Shown here piece by piece: positions 42,392 through 51,296 of a stretch of DNA of 64,000 bases. A program made the position numbers and the translations under genes. Origin of the DNA: Sphingomonas echinoides (GTDB taxonomy: Bacteria > Pseudomonadota > Alphaproteobacteria > Sphingomonadales > Sphingomonadaceae). Location of the stretch: the NCBI RefSeq assembly GCF_029623395.1, contig NZ_JAPYKK010000002.1:1-64000 (forward strand), given 5' to 3'. The notes below the pieces were generated by a model that saw nothing but the letters and a program-made list of their open reading frames with translations, was not told the DNA's origin and ran no database searches. Each line of letters starts with the position of its first letter. The first letter of the stretch is position 1.

Positions 42392-45304
42392 CTACAGCGC
42401 CGACAGCGTCACCGGCCCCATCACCCCGGATGCCGAAGCCGCCTCCGCTTCGACCAGCAACACGATCCGCCGCGGACCCGCGCCGGGCGCGATCCGGGCG
42501 TCGATCGGCGCAGGCGCAGCACTCGCCTTGTCCGCGACCCGCACGCCATCGACCCACAATTCCGCGCGCCCGCCGACCGCCGCGAAACGCAACCGCCCCC
42601 CGCCAGCACCAACCGCCCGCCACGGCACGATCGATGACCGATACACCCGCCAGCGCCCGCCCGACCCGGGCGGGGTCGCGGTGCCGCTCGCAACGAACGC
42701 CCAGCTGTTATTGTCCCCATCGCTCGGCGCGAGCTCGGGCGACGGTCGCGCGTCGAACGGCATCGACCGCCGCCATTGCGCGACGCGTTGCTGCGCCGGG
42801 GTCACCGCCACCTGCGGCGGCGGCGCGACCGCAAGCTGGTCGATCGTGAGCTGTGCCGGGGCCAGCCCGGGCGCGCGCGCCTCAATCGCGATCCGCCCAC
42901 GCCCCGCGCTCGCGCGCACGATCACCTGCGCCAGTCCGTTGAACAAAGACCGTGCACCGGCGCCCGGAGCAGACTGCTCGGGCTCGTGGCTATTGGGGTC
43001 TCCATTCCCCAACCCGATGATCGCGGCCCCCGTCACCGCAAAGCGCACCGGCAAGTTCGCAGTCGGCACATGCCGCCCGCGCGCATCGATCGCATCGACC
43101 GTGATCGGCTGCGTATCCTCGCCATCCCCCGCCATCACGCTGCGCGCTGGCGTCAGGCGGAGCGCAACCGCAGCCCCCACGGTCTCGTGCGCCGCCCGCG
43201 CGACGATCCGCCCGCCCCGCAGCGCGACGACCTCGATCCGCCCGGGCGCATAAGGCACCGTCCAGCTATTCCCCATCCAGCGATCGACCGCTTGTGCGCC
43301 GAGCGCCCGCCCGTTGAGCCGCAGCGCAACCTGTTCGGCATTGCTCATCACCAGCACCGTGATCGGCTGCCCCTCACGCCCCGGCCAGCTCCAGTGCGGC
43401 GCGAGGCTGACGACGGGTGCATCGTCGATCCAGTGCGCGCGGTGGATGTCGAACGCGGTCTTGGGGAAACCGCACAGGTCGAGGATCCCGAAGAAGCTCG
43501 CAATCGTCGGCCACGCATACGGCGTCGGCTCGCCATGATAATCGAACCCGGTCCACACGAACCCACCCGCGACGAACGCACGCTCGGCGATTGTCTTCCA
43601 CGTCGCGCGGTGCGTATCGCCCCAGCTCGCATTCTCGACGTCATAGGAGGAAGCGATATGCTTCGCCGGATCGCCAGCGAACGCCCCGCGCGTCTCATAC
43701 GCGCTGGTATCCTCCGAACTCGTCATCGCGCGGTTGGGGAATTGCGCGTGGAAGCGGTCGTAATCGTTCTGATAATAATTGAACCCGGTGACATCGACCA
43801 CGTTCGCGACCGTCACCGGATCGAAGAACGACCCGTTGAGCGCCGCGGTGATCGGGCGGCTGTCATCGAGTTTCCGCACCGCATGCGCCATCCGCCGGAC
43901 CATCTCCACACCCGCCTCGCTTGCCTGCATCGGTTCCTCGTTGAACACCGACCACAGGATGACGCTCGGATGGTTGCGATCACGCCGGATCAGCCATTCG
44001 AGCTGCGCGAGATAATCGGGCGCCGGGTTGAACTGCCGATTCTCGTCCATCACGACGAACCCCATCCGGTCGGCCAGATCGAGCAGCTCGGGCGCGGGCG
44101 CGCCGTGCGAACAGCGGATCGCATTGCACCCCATCGCCTTCAACCGTTCGAGCCGCCAGCGCAGCAACGCATCGGGCACCGCGACCCCGACGCCCGCATG
44201 ATCCTGATGCAGGCAGACGCCCTTGATCTTCACATGCCGGTCGTTGAGGAAGAACCCCTGCGCCGGATCGAACCGGATCGTGCGGAAGCCGATCGCGACG
44301 CGGCGCTCGTCCACCACCACCCCGTCGCGCCGCACCGTGGCGACCAGCGTGTAGAGCCGCGGATCGTCGATCGACCACAATTCGGGTGCCGCAACGTCGA
44401 GCGTCAGCGTCGCGTCGGCATCCTCCAACGGCGCGATCTTGACCGTCGTTTCGCTGTGAGATACTATCTTTTGATCCGGATTTCGGAGCGTCGTTTCGAC
44501 CACGACCGAAACCGTCGTCCGATCGACGCTAAACAGCGTCGCGACGACCGGAACCTGCCACGATCCGTCGTCTTTCTGGCGTGGATCGGCGTAAATCCCG
44601 TCGCTTTTGATCGCAACCGGCGCACGGCGGATGAGCCAGGCATGGCGATACAGCCCCGCGCCTTCATACCACCAGCCTTCCATCGCCTGCGCGTCAACAC
44701 GGATCGCAACGACGTTTTCCGCGTCCCCAAACCGCGCAAACGGCGTCAAATCGACGGTGATTCCGGTATACCCCGACCAACTATGCGCGGCGACGCTGCC
44801 ATTGACCCAAATCGTCGCATTGGTCGCGATTCCATCGAACTGCAGCTCGATCCTCTTGCCCCGGTCCGCCGGGTCCAACCGCAGCGTCCGGCGGTACCAA
44901 CCGATCCCGCGCGGGCGATAGCCTTGCGAAATATTCGCTGTCTCGACAAAGGGTTGCGCCGCCGCCCAGTCATGCGGCAGCCTTACTTCCAGCCAATCGG
45001 AGTCATCGAACGCCATCGCCGCGGCGCCCTGCGCATTGCCCGCCTTGACGCTGAGATAGGTCTGCTCGTGGTTCGCAGGCGGCGCCGCGACGACATCCCC
45101 CTCCTGAAACCGCCACCCGCGTTCGAGCCGGATCCGCGCCGGATCGGTCTCAGGCAGCATCGACGGCAGGGTCCGCGTCGGTTGCGGCATCGGCACCGCG
45201 CCCGCATCTCCTGCAGCTATCTGTCGGGGAACGCGGGCAAAACTACCGCTCGCGACTCCCGCCGCACTCGCCGCGGAGGCGAGCAGGAGCTGACGACGGT
45301 TCAT
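42392..45304 (-). CDS. Tat-exported GH2 beta-galactosidase-type enzyme
   Basis: A 970-residue family 2 glycoside hydrolase. Tat-type signal MNRRQLLLASAASAAG. The jelly-roll domain has RLPHDWAAAQPF near 110 and GIGWYRRTL. The catalytic barrel shows KGVCLHQDHAGVG, NAIRCSHGAPAPELLDLADR, the acid/base Glu in FNEEP near residue 460, and SSEDTSAYETRG near 533 as the nucleophile region. C-terminal Ig-like and DUF4982/invasin-like domains follow. The group is most similar to beta-galactosidases (or glucuronidases); galactose removal from complex N-glycan antennae is the inferred role. It is 35 nt after the gntR gene and is co-directional. Confidence 0.88.
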   Translation of the reverse strand: MNRRQLLLASAASAAGVASGSFARVPRQIAAGDAGAVPMPQPTRTLPSMLPETDPARIRLERGWRFQEGDVVAAPPANHEQTYLSVKAGNAQGAAAMAFDDSDWLEVRLPHDWAAAQPFVETANISQGYRPRGIGWYRRTLRLDPADRGKRIELQFDGIATNATIWVNGSVAAHSWSGYTGITVDLTPFARFGDAENVVAIRVDAQAMEGWWYEGAGLYRHAWLIRRAPVAIKSDGIYADPRQKDDGSWQVPVVATLFSVDRTTVSVVVETTLRNPDQKIVSHSETTVKIAPLEDADATLTLDVAAPELWSIDDPRLYTLVATVRRDGVVVDERRVAIGFRTIRFDPAQGFFLNDRHVKIKGVCLHQDHAGVGVAVPDALLRWRLERLKAMGCNAIRCSHGAPAPELLDLADRMGFVVMDENRQFNPAPDYLAQLEWLIRRDRNHPSVILWSVFNEEPMQASEAGVEMVRRMAHAVRKLDDSRPITAALNGSFFDPVTVANVVDVTGFNYYQNDYDRFHAQFPNRAMTSSEDTSAYETRGAFAGDPAKHIASSYDVENASWGDTHRATWKTIAERAFVAGGFVWTGFDYHGEPTPYAWPTIASFFGILDLCGFPKTAFDIHRAHWIDDAPVVSLAPHWSWPGREGQPITVLVMSNAEQVALRLNGRALGAQAVDRWMGNSWTVPYAPGRIEVVALRGGRIVARAAHETVGAAVALRLTPARSVMAGDGEDTQPITVDAIDARGRHVPTANLPVRFAVTGAAIIGLGNGDPNSHEPEQSAPGAGARSLFNGLAQVIVRASAGRGRIAIEARAPGLAPAQLTIDQLAVAPPPQVAVTPAQQRVAQWRRSMPFDARPSPELAPSDGDNNSWAFVASGTATPPGSGGRWRVYRSSIVPWRAVGAGGGRLRFAAVGGRAELWVDGVRVADKASAAPAPIDARIAPGAGPRRIVLLVEAEAASASGVMGPVTLSAL

Positions 45305-45339
45305 GGCATAACTCCGGGGAAGGACAGGCGCTTGGGCGA

Positions 45340-46077
45340 TCAGAGATCCGACAGTTCCGCCACGAAATCATAGGCATCGCCGCGGTAATAGGAGCGCGTA
45401 AACTCCGCCGCCCGCCCATCTTTCAGGAACCCGCGCCGCTCGATCAGCAACCCGGGATGCCCCGCATCGACCCCAAGCATCCGTGCATGTTCCGCCCCGA
45501 ACGGGATCGCGCGCAACCGCTGAAGTGCCCGAACTGGTCTGCTTCCGGCCTTATCGAGCGCAGTATAAAGCGATTCTTCCACCGCGCTGACCGCGGGCAG
45601 GCAATATCCGGCGATGGTCGAGAATTCGAGCGCCATCGGTTGATCGTCGGCCATCCGAATGCGGTGAAAGCGGTACACCGGTGTTCCAGGCGACAGACCC
45701 AGCGACATCGCTTCCTCGGGATCGACCGTCCCGGTCGTGCGGCTGATCCAGCTGCTCGACGCGGTCTTGCCACGCGCCGCCATGTCCTCGGAAAAAGACG
45801 ACAATTTGGAGAAGCTCTTCTCGACGCGCCCAGTCACGAACGTCCCTGCGCCACGTCGCCGCGTCAGCAACCCTTCCTCGACCAACCCGCCGATCGCCTT
45901 GCGCACCGTGATACGCGACACGTCATAATCGGTCGCCAGATCGCGCTCGGCGGGGATCGCATCGCCCTGCGCGAGTACGTCCTGATTGATCGCATCGCGG
46001 ATCAATTGCTGCAGCTGAAGGTACAAAGGCGCTGGGTTTCCCTCGCGAAATGCCCCGATTTGATGTGTAAAAGCCAA
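45340..46077 (-). CDS. GntR/HutC-type regulator with UTRA domain
   Basis: A 245-residue repressor of the HutC/NagR/DasR type. The winged helix (about 15-85) has PLYLQLQQLIRDAI, IPAERDLATDYDVSRITVRK and RRRGAGTFV. The UTRA ligand domain (about 95-240) shows PVYRFHRIRMADDQPMALE and the R-x-Y-RGDAYDF end. In this subfamily the ligand is commonly glucosamine-6-P or GlcNAc-6-P. It lies between the GH20 operon and the GH2 gene and probably controls both, and perhaps the nag genes. Confidence 0.92.
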   Translation of the reverse strand: MAFTHQIGAFREGNPAPLYLQLQQLIRDAINQDVLAQGDAIPAERDLATDYDVSRITVRKAIGGLVEEGLLTRRRGAGTFVTGRVEKSFSKLSSFSEDMAARGKTASSSWISRTTGTVDPEEAMSLGLSPGTPVYRFHRIRMADDQPMALEFSTIAGYCLPAVSAVEESLYTALDKAGSRPVRALQRLRAIPFGAEHARMLGVDAGHPGLLIERRGFLKDGRAAEFTRSYYRGDAYDFVAELSDL

Positions 46078-46135
46078 AACCCACCCCTTGTCGCGCCCGC
46101 GCCGACATCCCGGTTCACGCGGTCATCGTGTGTTC

Positions 46136-46164
46136 AGACTAGTCAATGTGTCTAAGGTGATCAA
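46136..46164 (-). promoter_or_regulatory. Candidate gntR promoter with overlapping dyad
   Basis: On the minus strand TTGATC (46164-46159) and TAGTCT (46141-46136) are separated by 17 nt. The -10 overlaps the palindrome GACTAGTC (46137-46144), and the spacer contains ACCTTAGACACAT, akin to ACCTAGACAT at the SIS promoter. A CTAG-centred dyad is a common feature of DasR/NagR-like sites. Binding is not shown. The wider gap 46078-46332 has no gene. Confidence 0.45.
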
Positions 46165-46332
46165 TCGGGATAGTCTTTTCGCAGGATTGGTATCGCCGCC
46201 GTACGATGGTGGCACGAAGCAATCGGGGCAATGACGACGTTCGGGCGGGTTGCAAGTGGACTTATATTGGTTAGACCCCGATGCAGTCGCGTGCCGCCGG
46301 TGTGGGATGCGCGCGACGCTGGAGGAACGACC

Positions 46333-48693
46333 GTGGCAAGATCTGCGTATACGCTTCGCTGGGCGATCGGCACGGTCGGGATGATGTCCGCGGTCCTCGG
46401 CATTCCTTCGGCTTCGGCGCAATCCGCTGGTGTTGCTAAGCCTTTGCCGTTGCTGCCGCTCCCCGCCACGATCACCACCACGCCGGGCGTGGTCCGAGTC
46501 GTCACCGGCACCACCATTGCGGTGCCGCCCGGCGATGCAGAGGCCGCCTCGGCTGCGCAATTGCTGATCGCCCGCGTGACGACGACGCGCGGAATCACGT
46601 TGCAGGTCGCGAATGCCGACGCCACGATCCGCTTCGTCCGCGACCGGACCATCACCGGACCAGAAGCGTATCGGCTCGACGTGACCGGCGGTGGAATCCG
46701 GATCGCCGCCGCGTCCCGCAGCGGGTTCGTGTACGGCGCGATGACGCTCGCCCAACTGCTTAGCCCCGACCAGGCGTTCGGCAAGCCGGTGACGGTCGCG
46801 GGCGTATCGATCTCGGACGCCCCGCGTTTCGCCTGGCGCGGCCTGATGGTCGACGTCGCGCGCCATTTCCAGCCACTCCCCGCGCTGTACCAGATCGTCG
46901 AACAGATGGCGGCGGTGAAGCTCAACACGCTCCATCTGCACCTGACCGACGACCAGGGCTGGCGGTTTGAAGTCAAACGCTACCCGAAGCTGACCGAAAT
47001 TGGCGCGTATCGGACACCCCCATCGACCGGCGGAGCCGCCCCCACAACGCGCGTCGGCGGTTTCTATACGCAGACCCAATTGCGCGCGCTAATGCGCTAT
47101 GCCGCCGAGCGCGGGATCACGATCGTTCCCGAAATCGATCTTCCGGGCCACGCGCAGGCTTTGGTCGCAGCCTATCCGGAGCTTGGCGTATTGGGGGATC
47201 GCCCCGCCGTGTCGCACGACTGGGGGATAAATCCGTATCTGCTCAACCCCGGCCCTAAGGGCGTTGCGTTCGTCGAGGCGGTTCTCGACGAATTAATCTC
47301 GGTGTTCCCGGGCAGTTACGTCCATCTGGGCGGCGACGAAGCGATCAAGGACCAGTGGCAACGCTCACCCCAGGTGCAAGCGCAAATGGCATCGCTGAAC
47401 ATCAAGACCGAAAACGGGTTGCAAAGCTGGCTGATCGACACGTTCGGCCGGTATCTTGCGAGCAAGGGTCGGCGGCTGATTGGCTGGGACGAGATCCTCG
47501 AGGGTGGGTTGCCCCCGTCTGCATCCGTGATGTCGTGGCGTGGTGAAAAGGGCGCGGTCGATGCGGCGAACGCTGGGCACGATGTCGTCCTATCGCCCGA
47601 CCCGATGCTGTACCTCGACAATCTGCAGAGCGACCGTGCGGACGAACCGCCGGGGCGGCTGAAGGTACAGACGCTTGCGGCAATCTATGCCTATGATCCG
47701 ATGCCCAAGGGGATCGATCCCGCGCGCGCTAAACATGTGCTTGGCGCGCAAGCGAATGCATGGAGCGAGTACCTCGTAACCCCTTATCAGGTGCAGCACG
47801 CGCTATTCCCCCGCGCGGCGGCACTGGCGGAAACGACGTGGTCCAGCGCACCGCGCGATTTTTCCAGTTTCTCGAAGCGGCTAGCGCCCCAAGTCGCGCG
47901 ATGGCGGCGGGGCGGGATCGAAGTCGCGGACAGCGCCTTCGCGGTCGGCTACACGCTGCAAGGCTCCCGCGGCGACGCACTCCGTACGGGCAAGGTGACG
48001 GTCACGCTCGCGACGCAGGTGCCGGTCGGCACGATCCGCTACACGCTCGACGGCAGCGCACCGACCGCGCGGTCCGCCGCTTATGCCACCCCGCTGATCG
48101 TCGCGCCCGGCGTGACGATCAAGGCCGCCGCGTTCGATGCCGAGGGAATCGCCACCGCAAAGGTCCGGGACTTCGCCACGAGCCGCACGGCCTTGCTGTC
48201 ACGCACGCCGTCCGACCTCGTCGCCTGCCCGGGACGGTCGTTCGGGTTGCGGATGCCGATGACCGCGGATGCCGAGACCAACGGTCCCACCGTCCACATC
48301 GGCGTGTTCGACACGTGCAGCGTTTATCCCGCCGCGCCGCTCGATGTCGCGGGCGGCTTCACCGTCGACGTCGCGCGGATCGCCCGCAATTTCGGGCTGG
48401 CGCACGATACTGCGGACGTGCGCCAGCATTTCCGCGTCACGCCTTATGGCGAACTGCTCGTCTCGCTCGGGTGCCGCGACACGAGCGGTCGCGCGCCCGG
48501 CAAGGACGCGCCGCCGACCAAGGTGCTCGCAAGCTTTCCGCTCCCCGATCCCGCGACCGCGCCGACACGCATGACCTTTTCCGCTACGCTTCCACGAATG
48601 ACGGGTGACCACGACCTATGCTTCCAATTCACGTCGCCAGCCGAGGGGCCCAATTACGCGCCGCTGTCCGTCCAGCTGACCGAGCGCCGCTGA
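46333..48693 (+). CDS. GH20 beta-N-acetylhexosaminidase
   Basis: A 786-residue exported family 20 enzyme removing terminal beta-GlcNAc (or GalNAc). Signal peptide region LRWAIGTVGMMSAVLGIPSA ends SASA-Q. The GH20b domain precedes a barrel with LMVDVARHF, HLHLTDDQGWR and the catalytic Asp-Glu in HLGGDEAIKDQW near residue 335, and WRGEKGAV. A chitobiase-type C-terminal repeat (TIRYTLDGSAPTARS, about 575-590) and an additional beta domain follow. The GTG at 46333 has GGAGGA 6 nt upstream. It opens the six-gene glycosidase operon. Confidence 0.93.
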   Translation: MARSAYTLRWAIGTVGMMSAVLGIPSASAQSAGVAKPLPLLPLPATITTTPGVVRVVTGTTIAVPPGDAEAASAAQLLIARVTTTRGITLQVANADATIRFVRDRTITGPEAYRLDVTGGGIRIAAASRSGFVYGAMTLAQLLSPDQAFGKPVTVAGVSISDAPRFAWRGLMVDVARHFQPLPALYQIVEQMAAVKLNTLHLHLTDDQGWRFEVKRYPKLTEIGAYRTPPSTGGAAPTTRVGGFYTQTQLRALMRYAAERGITIVPEIDLPGHAQALVAAYPELGVLGDRPAVSHDWGINPYLLNPGPKGVAFVEAVLDELISVFPGSYVHLGGDEAIKDQWQRSPQVQAQMASLNIKTENGLQSWLIDTFGRYLASKGRRLIGWDEILEGGLPPSASVMSWRGEKGAVDAANAGHDVVLSPDPMLYLDNLQSDRADEPPGRLKVQTLAAIYAYDPMPKGIDPARAKHVLGAQANAWSEYLVTPYQVQHALFPRAAALAETTWSSAPRDFSSFSKRLAPQVARWRRGGIEVADSAFAVGYTLQGSRGDALRTGKVTVTLATQVPVGTIRYTLDGSAPTARSAAYATPLIVAPGVTIKAAAFDAEGIATAKVRDFATSRTALLSRTPSDLVACPGRSFGLRMPMTADAETNGPTVHIGVFDTCSVYPAAPLDVAGGFTVDVARIARNFGLAHDTADVRQHFRVTPYGELLVSLGCRDTSGRAPGKDAPPTKVLASFPLPDPATAPTRMTFSATLPRMTGDHDLCFQFTSPAEGPNYAPLSVQLTERR

Positions 48694-51296
48694 TGCGTCG
48701 GGCTTTGCGCAGCGCTTTCGTCCTGACGTTGCTTGCCGCGGTCGCCGCGCCGCTCGCCGCCGCGCCGCGCTCCGCGGTCCCGCTCGACGACGGCTGGCAG
48801 GCGCGGATCGCGCCGTCGGACGGTGCCGCGATCGCCGCGCATCGCCCCGAGGCGCGCTGGTTCCCCGCGCGCGTACCCGGCAGCATCCAGCAGGACCTGA
48901 TCGCGCGCCACCGCGTGCCCGACCCGTTCCTCGCCACCAACGAAGCCGCGATCCAGTGGGTCGGGCGAACCGACTGGCAATATCGCCGCACGCTCGCGGT
49001 GACGCCCGCGATGCTCACGCGCGATCATCTCGATCTGGTGTTCGACGGGCTCGACACCTTCGCGACCGTGACGATCAACGGGCGTGCGGTGCTCAGCGCC
49101 GACAACGCGCATCGCCGCTGGCGGATCGCCGCGAAACCGTTTCTCAAAGTCGGCGCGAACGAAATCCTCGTCACCTTCGCCGCGCCGATCAAGACGTTGC
49201 AGCCGATGGTGATGGCGCAAAAGGCGTCGCTTCCGGGCGAATATGATTCCGCGTTCGGCGACGAGCCCAAGGGTCGCCAGACCTCGCCCTACATCCGCAA
49301 ACCCAAGTATAATTACAGTTGGGACTGGGGCCCGCGCATCCTCAACGTCGGGCCGTGGCGCCCGGTGCGGCTCGAGGCGTGGGACAGCGCACGGATCGAT
49401 ACGCTGCGCGTCGACCAGGATGCGCTGTCGGATGCCGAAGCACGATTGCTCGCGAAGACCGTTATCCAGGCCGATCGCGCCGGCCCCGCGCAGATCCGCG
49501 TCACGCTGACCGGACCGGGCGGCACCAACCAGACCGTCACGCAAGCCGTCACGCTCGCCGCCGGACCGAACGCCGTGTCGCTGCCGATCACGGTCGCGCG
49601 CCCGCAACGTTGGCAGCCCGTCGGCTATGGCGCGCAGGCGCTGTACCGCGTGTCCGCGGCGCTTGAGCAGGACGGGGCGGCGACCGACACTGCGGACCGC
49701 CGCATCGGCCTGCGCACGGTCGAGCTGATCCGCGACAATGGCGCGATGGGGTTCCGCGTCAACGGCATCCCGATCTTCGCCAAGGGCGCGAATGTCATCC
49801 CGTTCGACAGTTTCCCGACTCGCGTCACACCCGCATCGATGCGCCTGCTGGTGACCGCCGCGCGCGACACCAACATGAACATGCTGCGCATCTGGGGCGG
49901 CGGCTATTATCTCGACGACGCCTTTTACGACATGGCGGACGAGATGGGCCTGATGGTGTGGCAGGACTTCATGTTCGGCGGATCGGTCACCCCGCCCGAT
50001 GCCGCCTTCCGCAAGAACGTCCAGATCGAGGCGGAGGAACAGGTCGAGCGGCTCGGCAACCATCCCTCGATCGTCCTGTGGGCGGGCGGCAACGAAATCC
50101 TGTCGGGCTGGGAAAACTGGAGCGATCGGAAGGCGTTCAAGAAAGTCGTCGGCGCGGACGAGCAGGAGCGGATCGGCGTCGGCATGGCGGTGCTGTTCGA
50201 TCGCGTGTTGCGCGATGCGGTGCTGACGCGCTCGCCGGGCACGCCCTATTGGCCGGGCTCGCCCTCGAACGACTATGACGGCCCGGCCGATACCGACAAA
50301 GCGGGCGACCGCCATTTCTGGGATGTCTGGTCGGGCTCCAAGCCGGTCGAACGCTATCTCGACGCCTGCCCGCGCTTCATGTCGGAATATGGCTTCCAGG
50401 CGATGCCCGACATGGCGACGGTGCGCGGCTTCGCGGGCAACGGCCCGCTCCAGCCGACCAGCCCGGTGCTCAAGGCGCACCAAAAGTTCCTCGCCGGCGA
50501 AGGCAATGACCGCCTGTTGCTCTACATGCGCGACCGGCTGGGCGAGCCCAAGGACATCGCCGACTTCGTCTATCTGAGCCAGGTCAACCAGGCCGAGGCG
50601 ATTGCGCTGGCGGCGCTTCACCATCGCTCCTGCCGCCCGGTGACGATGGGGTCGCTCTACTGGCAGCTCAACGACGTCTGGCCGTCGATTTCCTGGTCGA
50701 GCATCGACTATAGCGGCCGCTGGAAGCTGCTCCATTATGCCGCGCGCCGCTTCTTCGCGCCGCAGGTGATCGTCGCCGAGCATAAGAACGGCGCAACCCG
50801 GATCGCATTGGTCTCGGATGCCACCACCCCGATCGCCGCACGCTGGAGGATCCGCGCGTTCGATATGGCGGGCAAGCCGCTTGCCGAGCAAGGCGCGGAA
50901 ACCACGCTCCCCGCGCTGTCCGCGACCGACGTCGCCAAACTCGACGACGCGGCGCTGTTCGCGGGCGCCGACCCCGCGACGAGCTATGCGGTCGCCGAAC
51001 TGATGATCGGCGATGCGGTCGTCAGCCGCACGATCATCGAACGCGGCGTCCCCAAGACGATGCGCTACCCCGACCCCGGCCTGACCGCGACCTGGTCGGG
51101 CGATACCGTGACGGTGCACGCAAACGCGCTCGCGCGCGCGGTGATGCTCGATTTCGGCAGCATCGGCGCGCACCCGTCCGATGACGGGTTCGACCTGTTG
51201 CCCGGCGAAAGCCGCACGATCACCGTCACGTCCAAGGCCACGCCAAAGGCGCTCGCCGCCGCCCTTACCCTCCGTTCGCTGGGATCCCGCCGATGA
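48693..51296 (+). CDS. GH2 beta-mannosidase
   Basis: An 867-residue exported family 2 glycosidase with the beta-mannosidase signature: SIQQDLIARHRVPDPFLATN near residues 70-90, YSWDWGPRILNVGPWRPV near 208-225, KGANVIPFDSFPTR near 350, acid/base GGNEILSGW near 465-473, nucleophile SEYGFQAMP near 565, and YWQLNDVWPSISWSSIDYSG near 650. Signal peptide FVLTLLAAVAAPLAAA. It should remove the core beta-1,4-mannose linked to chitobiose. The start overlaps the GH20 stop as TGATG. Confidence 0.93.
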   Translation: MRRALRSAFVLTLLAAVAAPLAAAPRSAVPLDDGWQARIAPSDGAAIAAHRPEARWFPARVPGSIQQDLIARHRVPDPFLATNEAAIQWVGRTDWQYRRTLAVTPAMLTRDHLDLVFDGLDTFATVTINGRAVLSADNAHRRWRIAAKPFLKVGANEILVTFAAPIKTLQPMVMAQKASLPGEYDSAFGDEPKGRQTSPYIRKPKYNYSWDWGPRILNVGPWRPVRLEAWDSARIDTLRVDQDALSDAEARLLAKTVIQADRAGPAQIRVTLTGPGGTNQTVTQAVTLAAGPNAVSLPITVARPQRWQPVGYGAQALYRVSAALEQDGAATDTADRRIGLRTVELIRDNGAMGFRVNGIPIFAKGANVIPFDSFPTRVTPASMRLLVTAARDTNMNMLRIWGGGYYLDDAFYDMADEMGLMVWQDFMFGGSVTPPDAAFRKNVQIEAEEQVERLGNHPSIVLWAGGNEILSGWENWSDRKAFKKVVGADEQERIGVGMAVLFDRVLRDAVLTRSPGTPYWPGSPSNDYDGPADTDKAGDRHFWDVWSGSKPVERYLDACPRFMSEYGFQAMPDMATVRGFAGNGPLQPTSPVLKAHQKFLAGEGNDRLLLYMRDRLGEPKDIADFVYLSQVNQAEAIALAALHHRSCRPVTMGSLYWQLNDVWPSISWSSIDYSGRWKLLHYAARRFFAPQVIVAEHKNGATRIALVSDATTPIAARWRIRAFDMAGKPLAEQGAETTLPALSATDVAKLDDAALFAGADPATSYAVAELMIGDAVVSRTIIERGVPKTMRYPDPGLTATWSGDTVTVHANALARAVMLDFGSIGAHPSDDGFDLLPGESRTITVTSKATPKALAAALTLRSLGSRR

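Noticed and set aside
41466..42637. Long arginine-rich frames opposite or beside coding genes, for example 37167-39578 and 11622-14273 on the minus strand
   Set aside because: These are frames created by high third-position GC; composition is Arg/Asp/Gly-rich without domains, and real genes with clear motifs lie on the other strand or frame.
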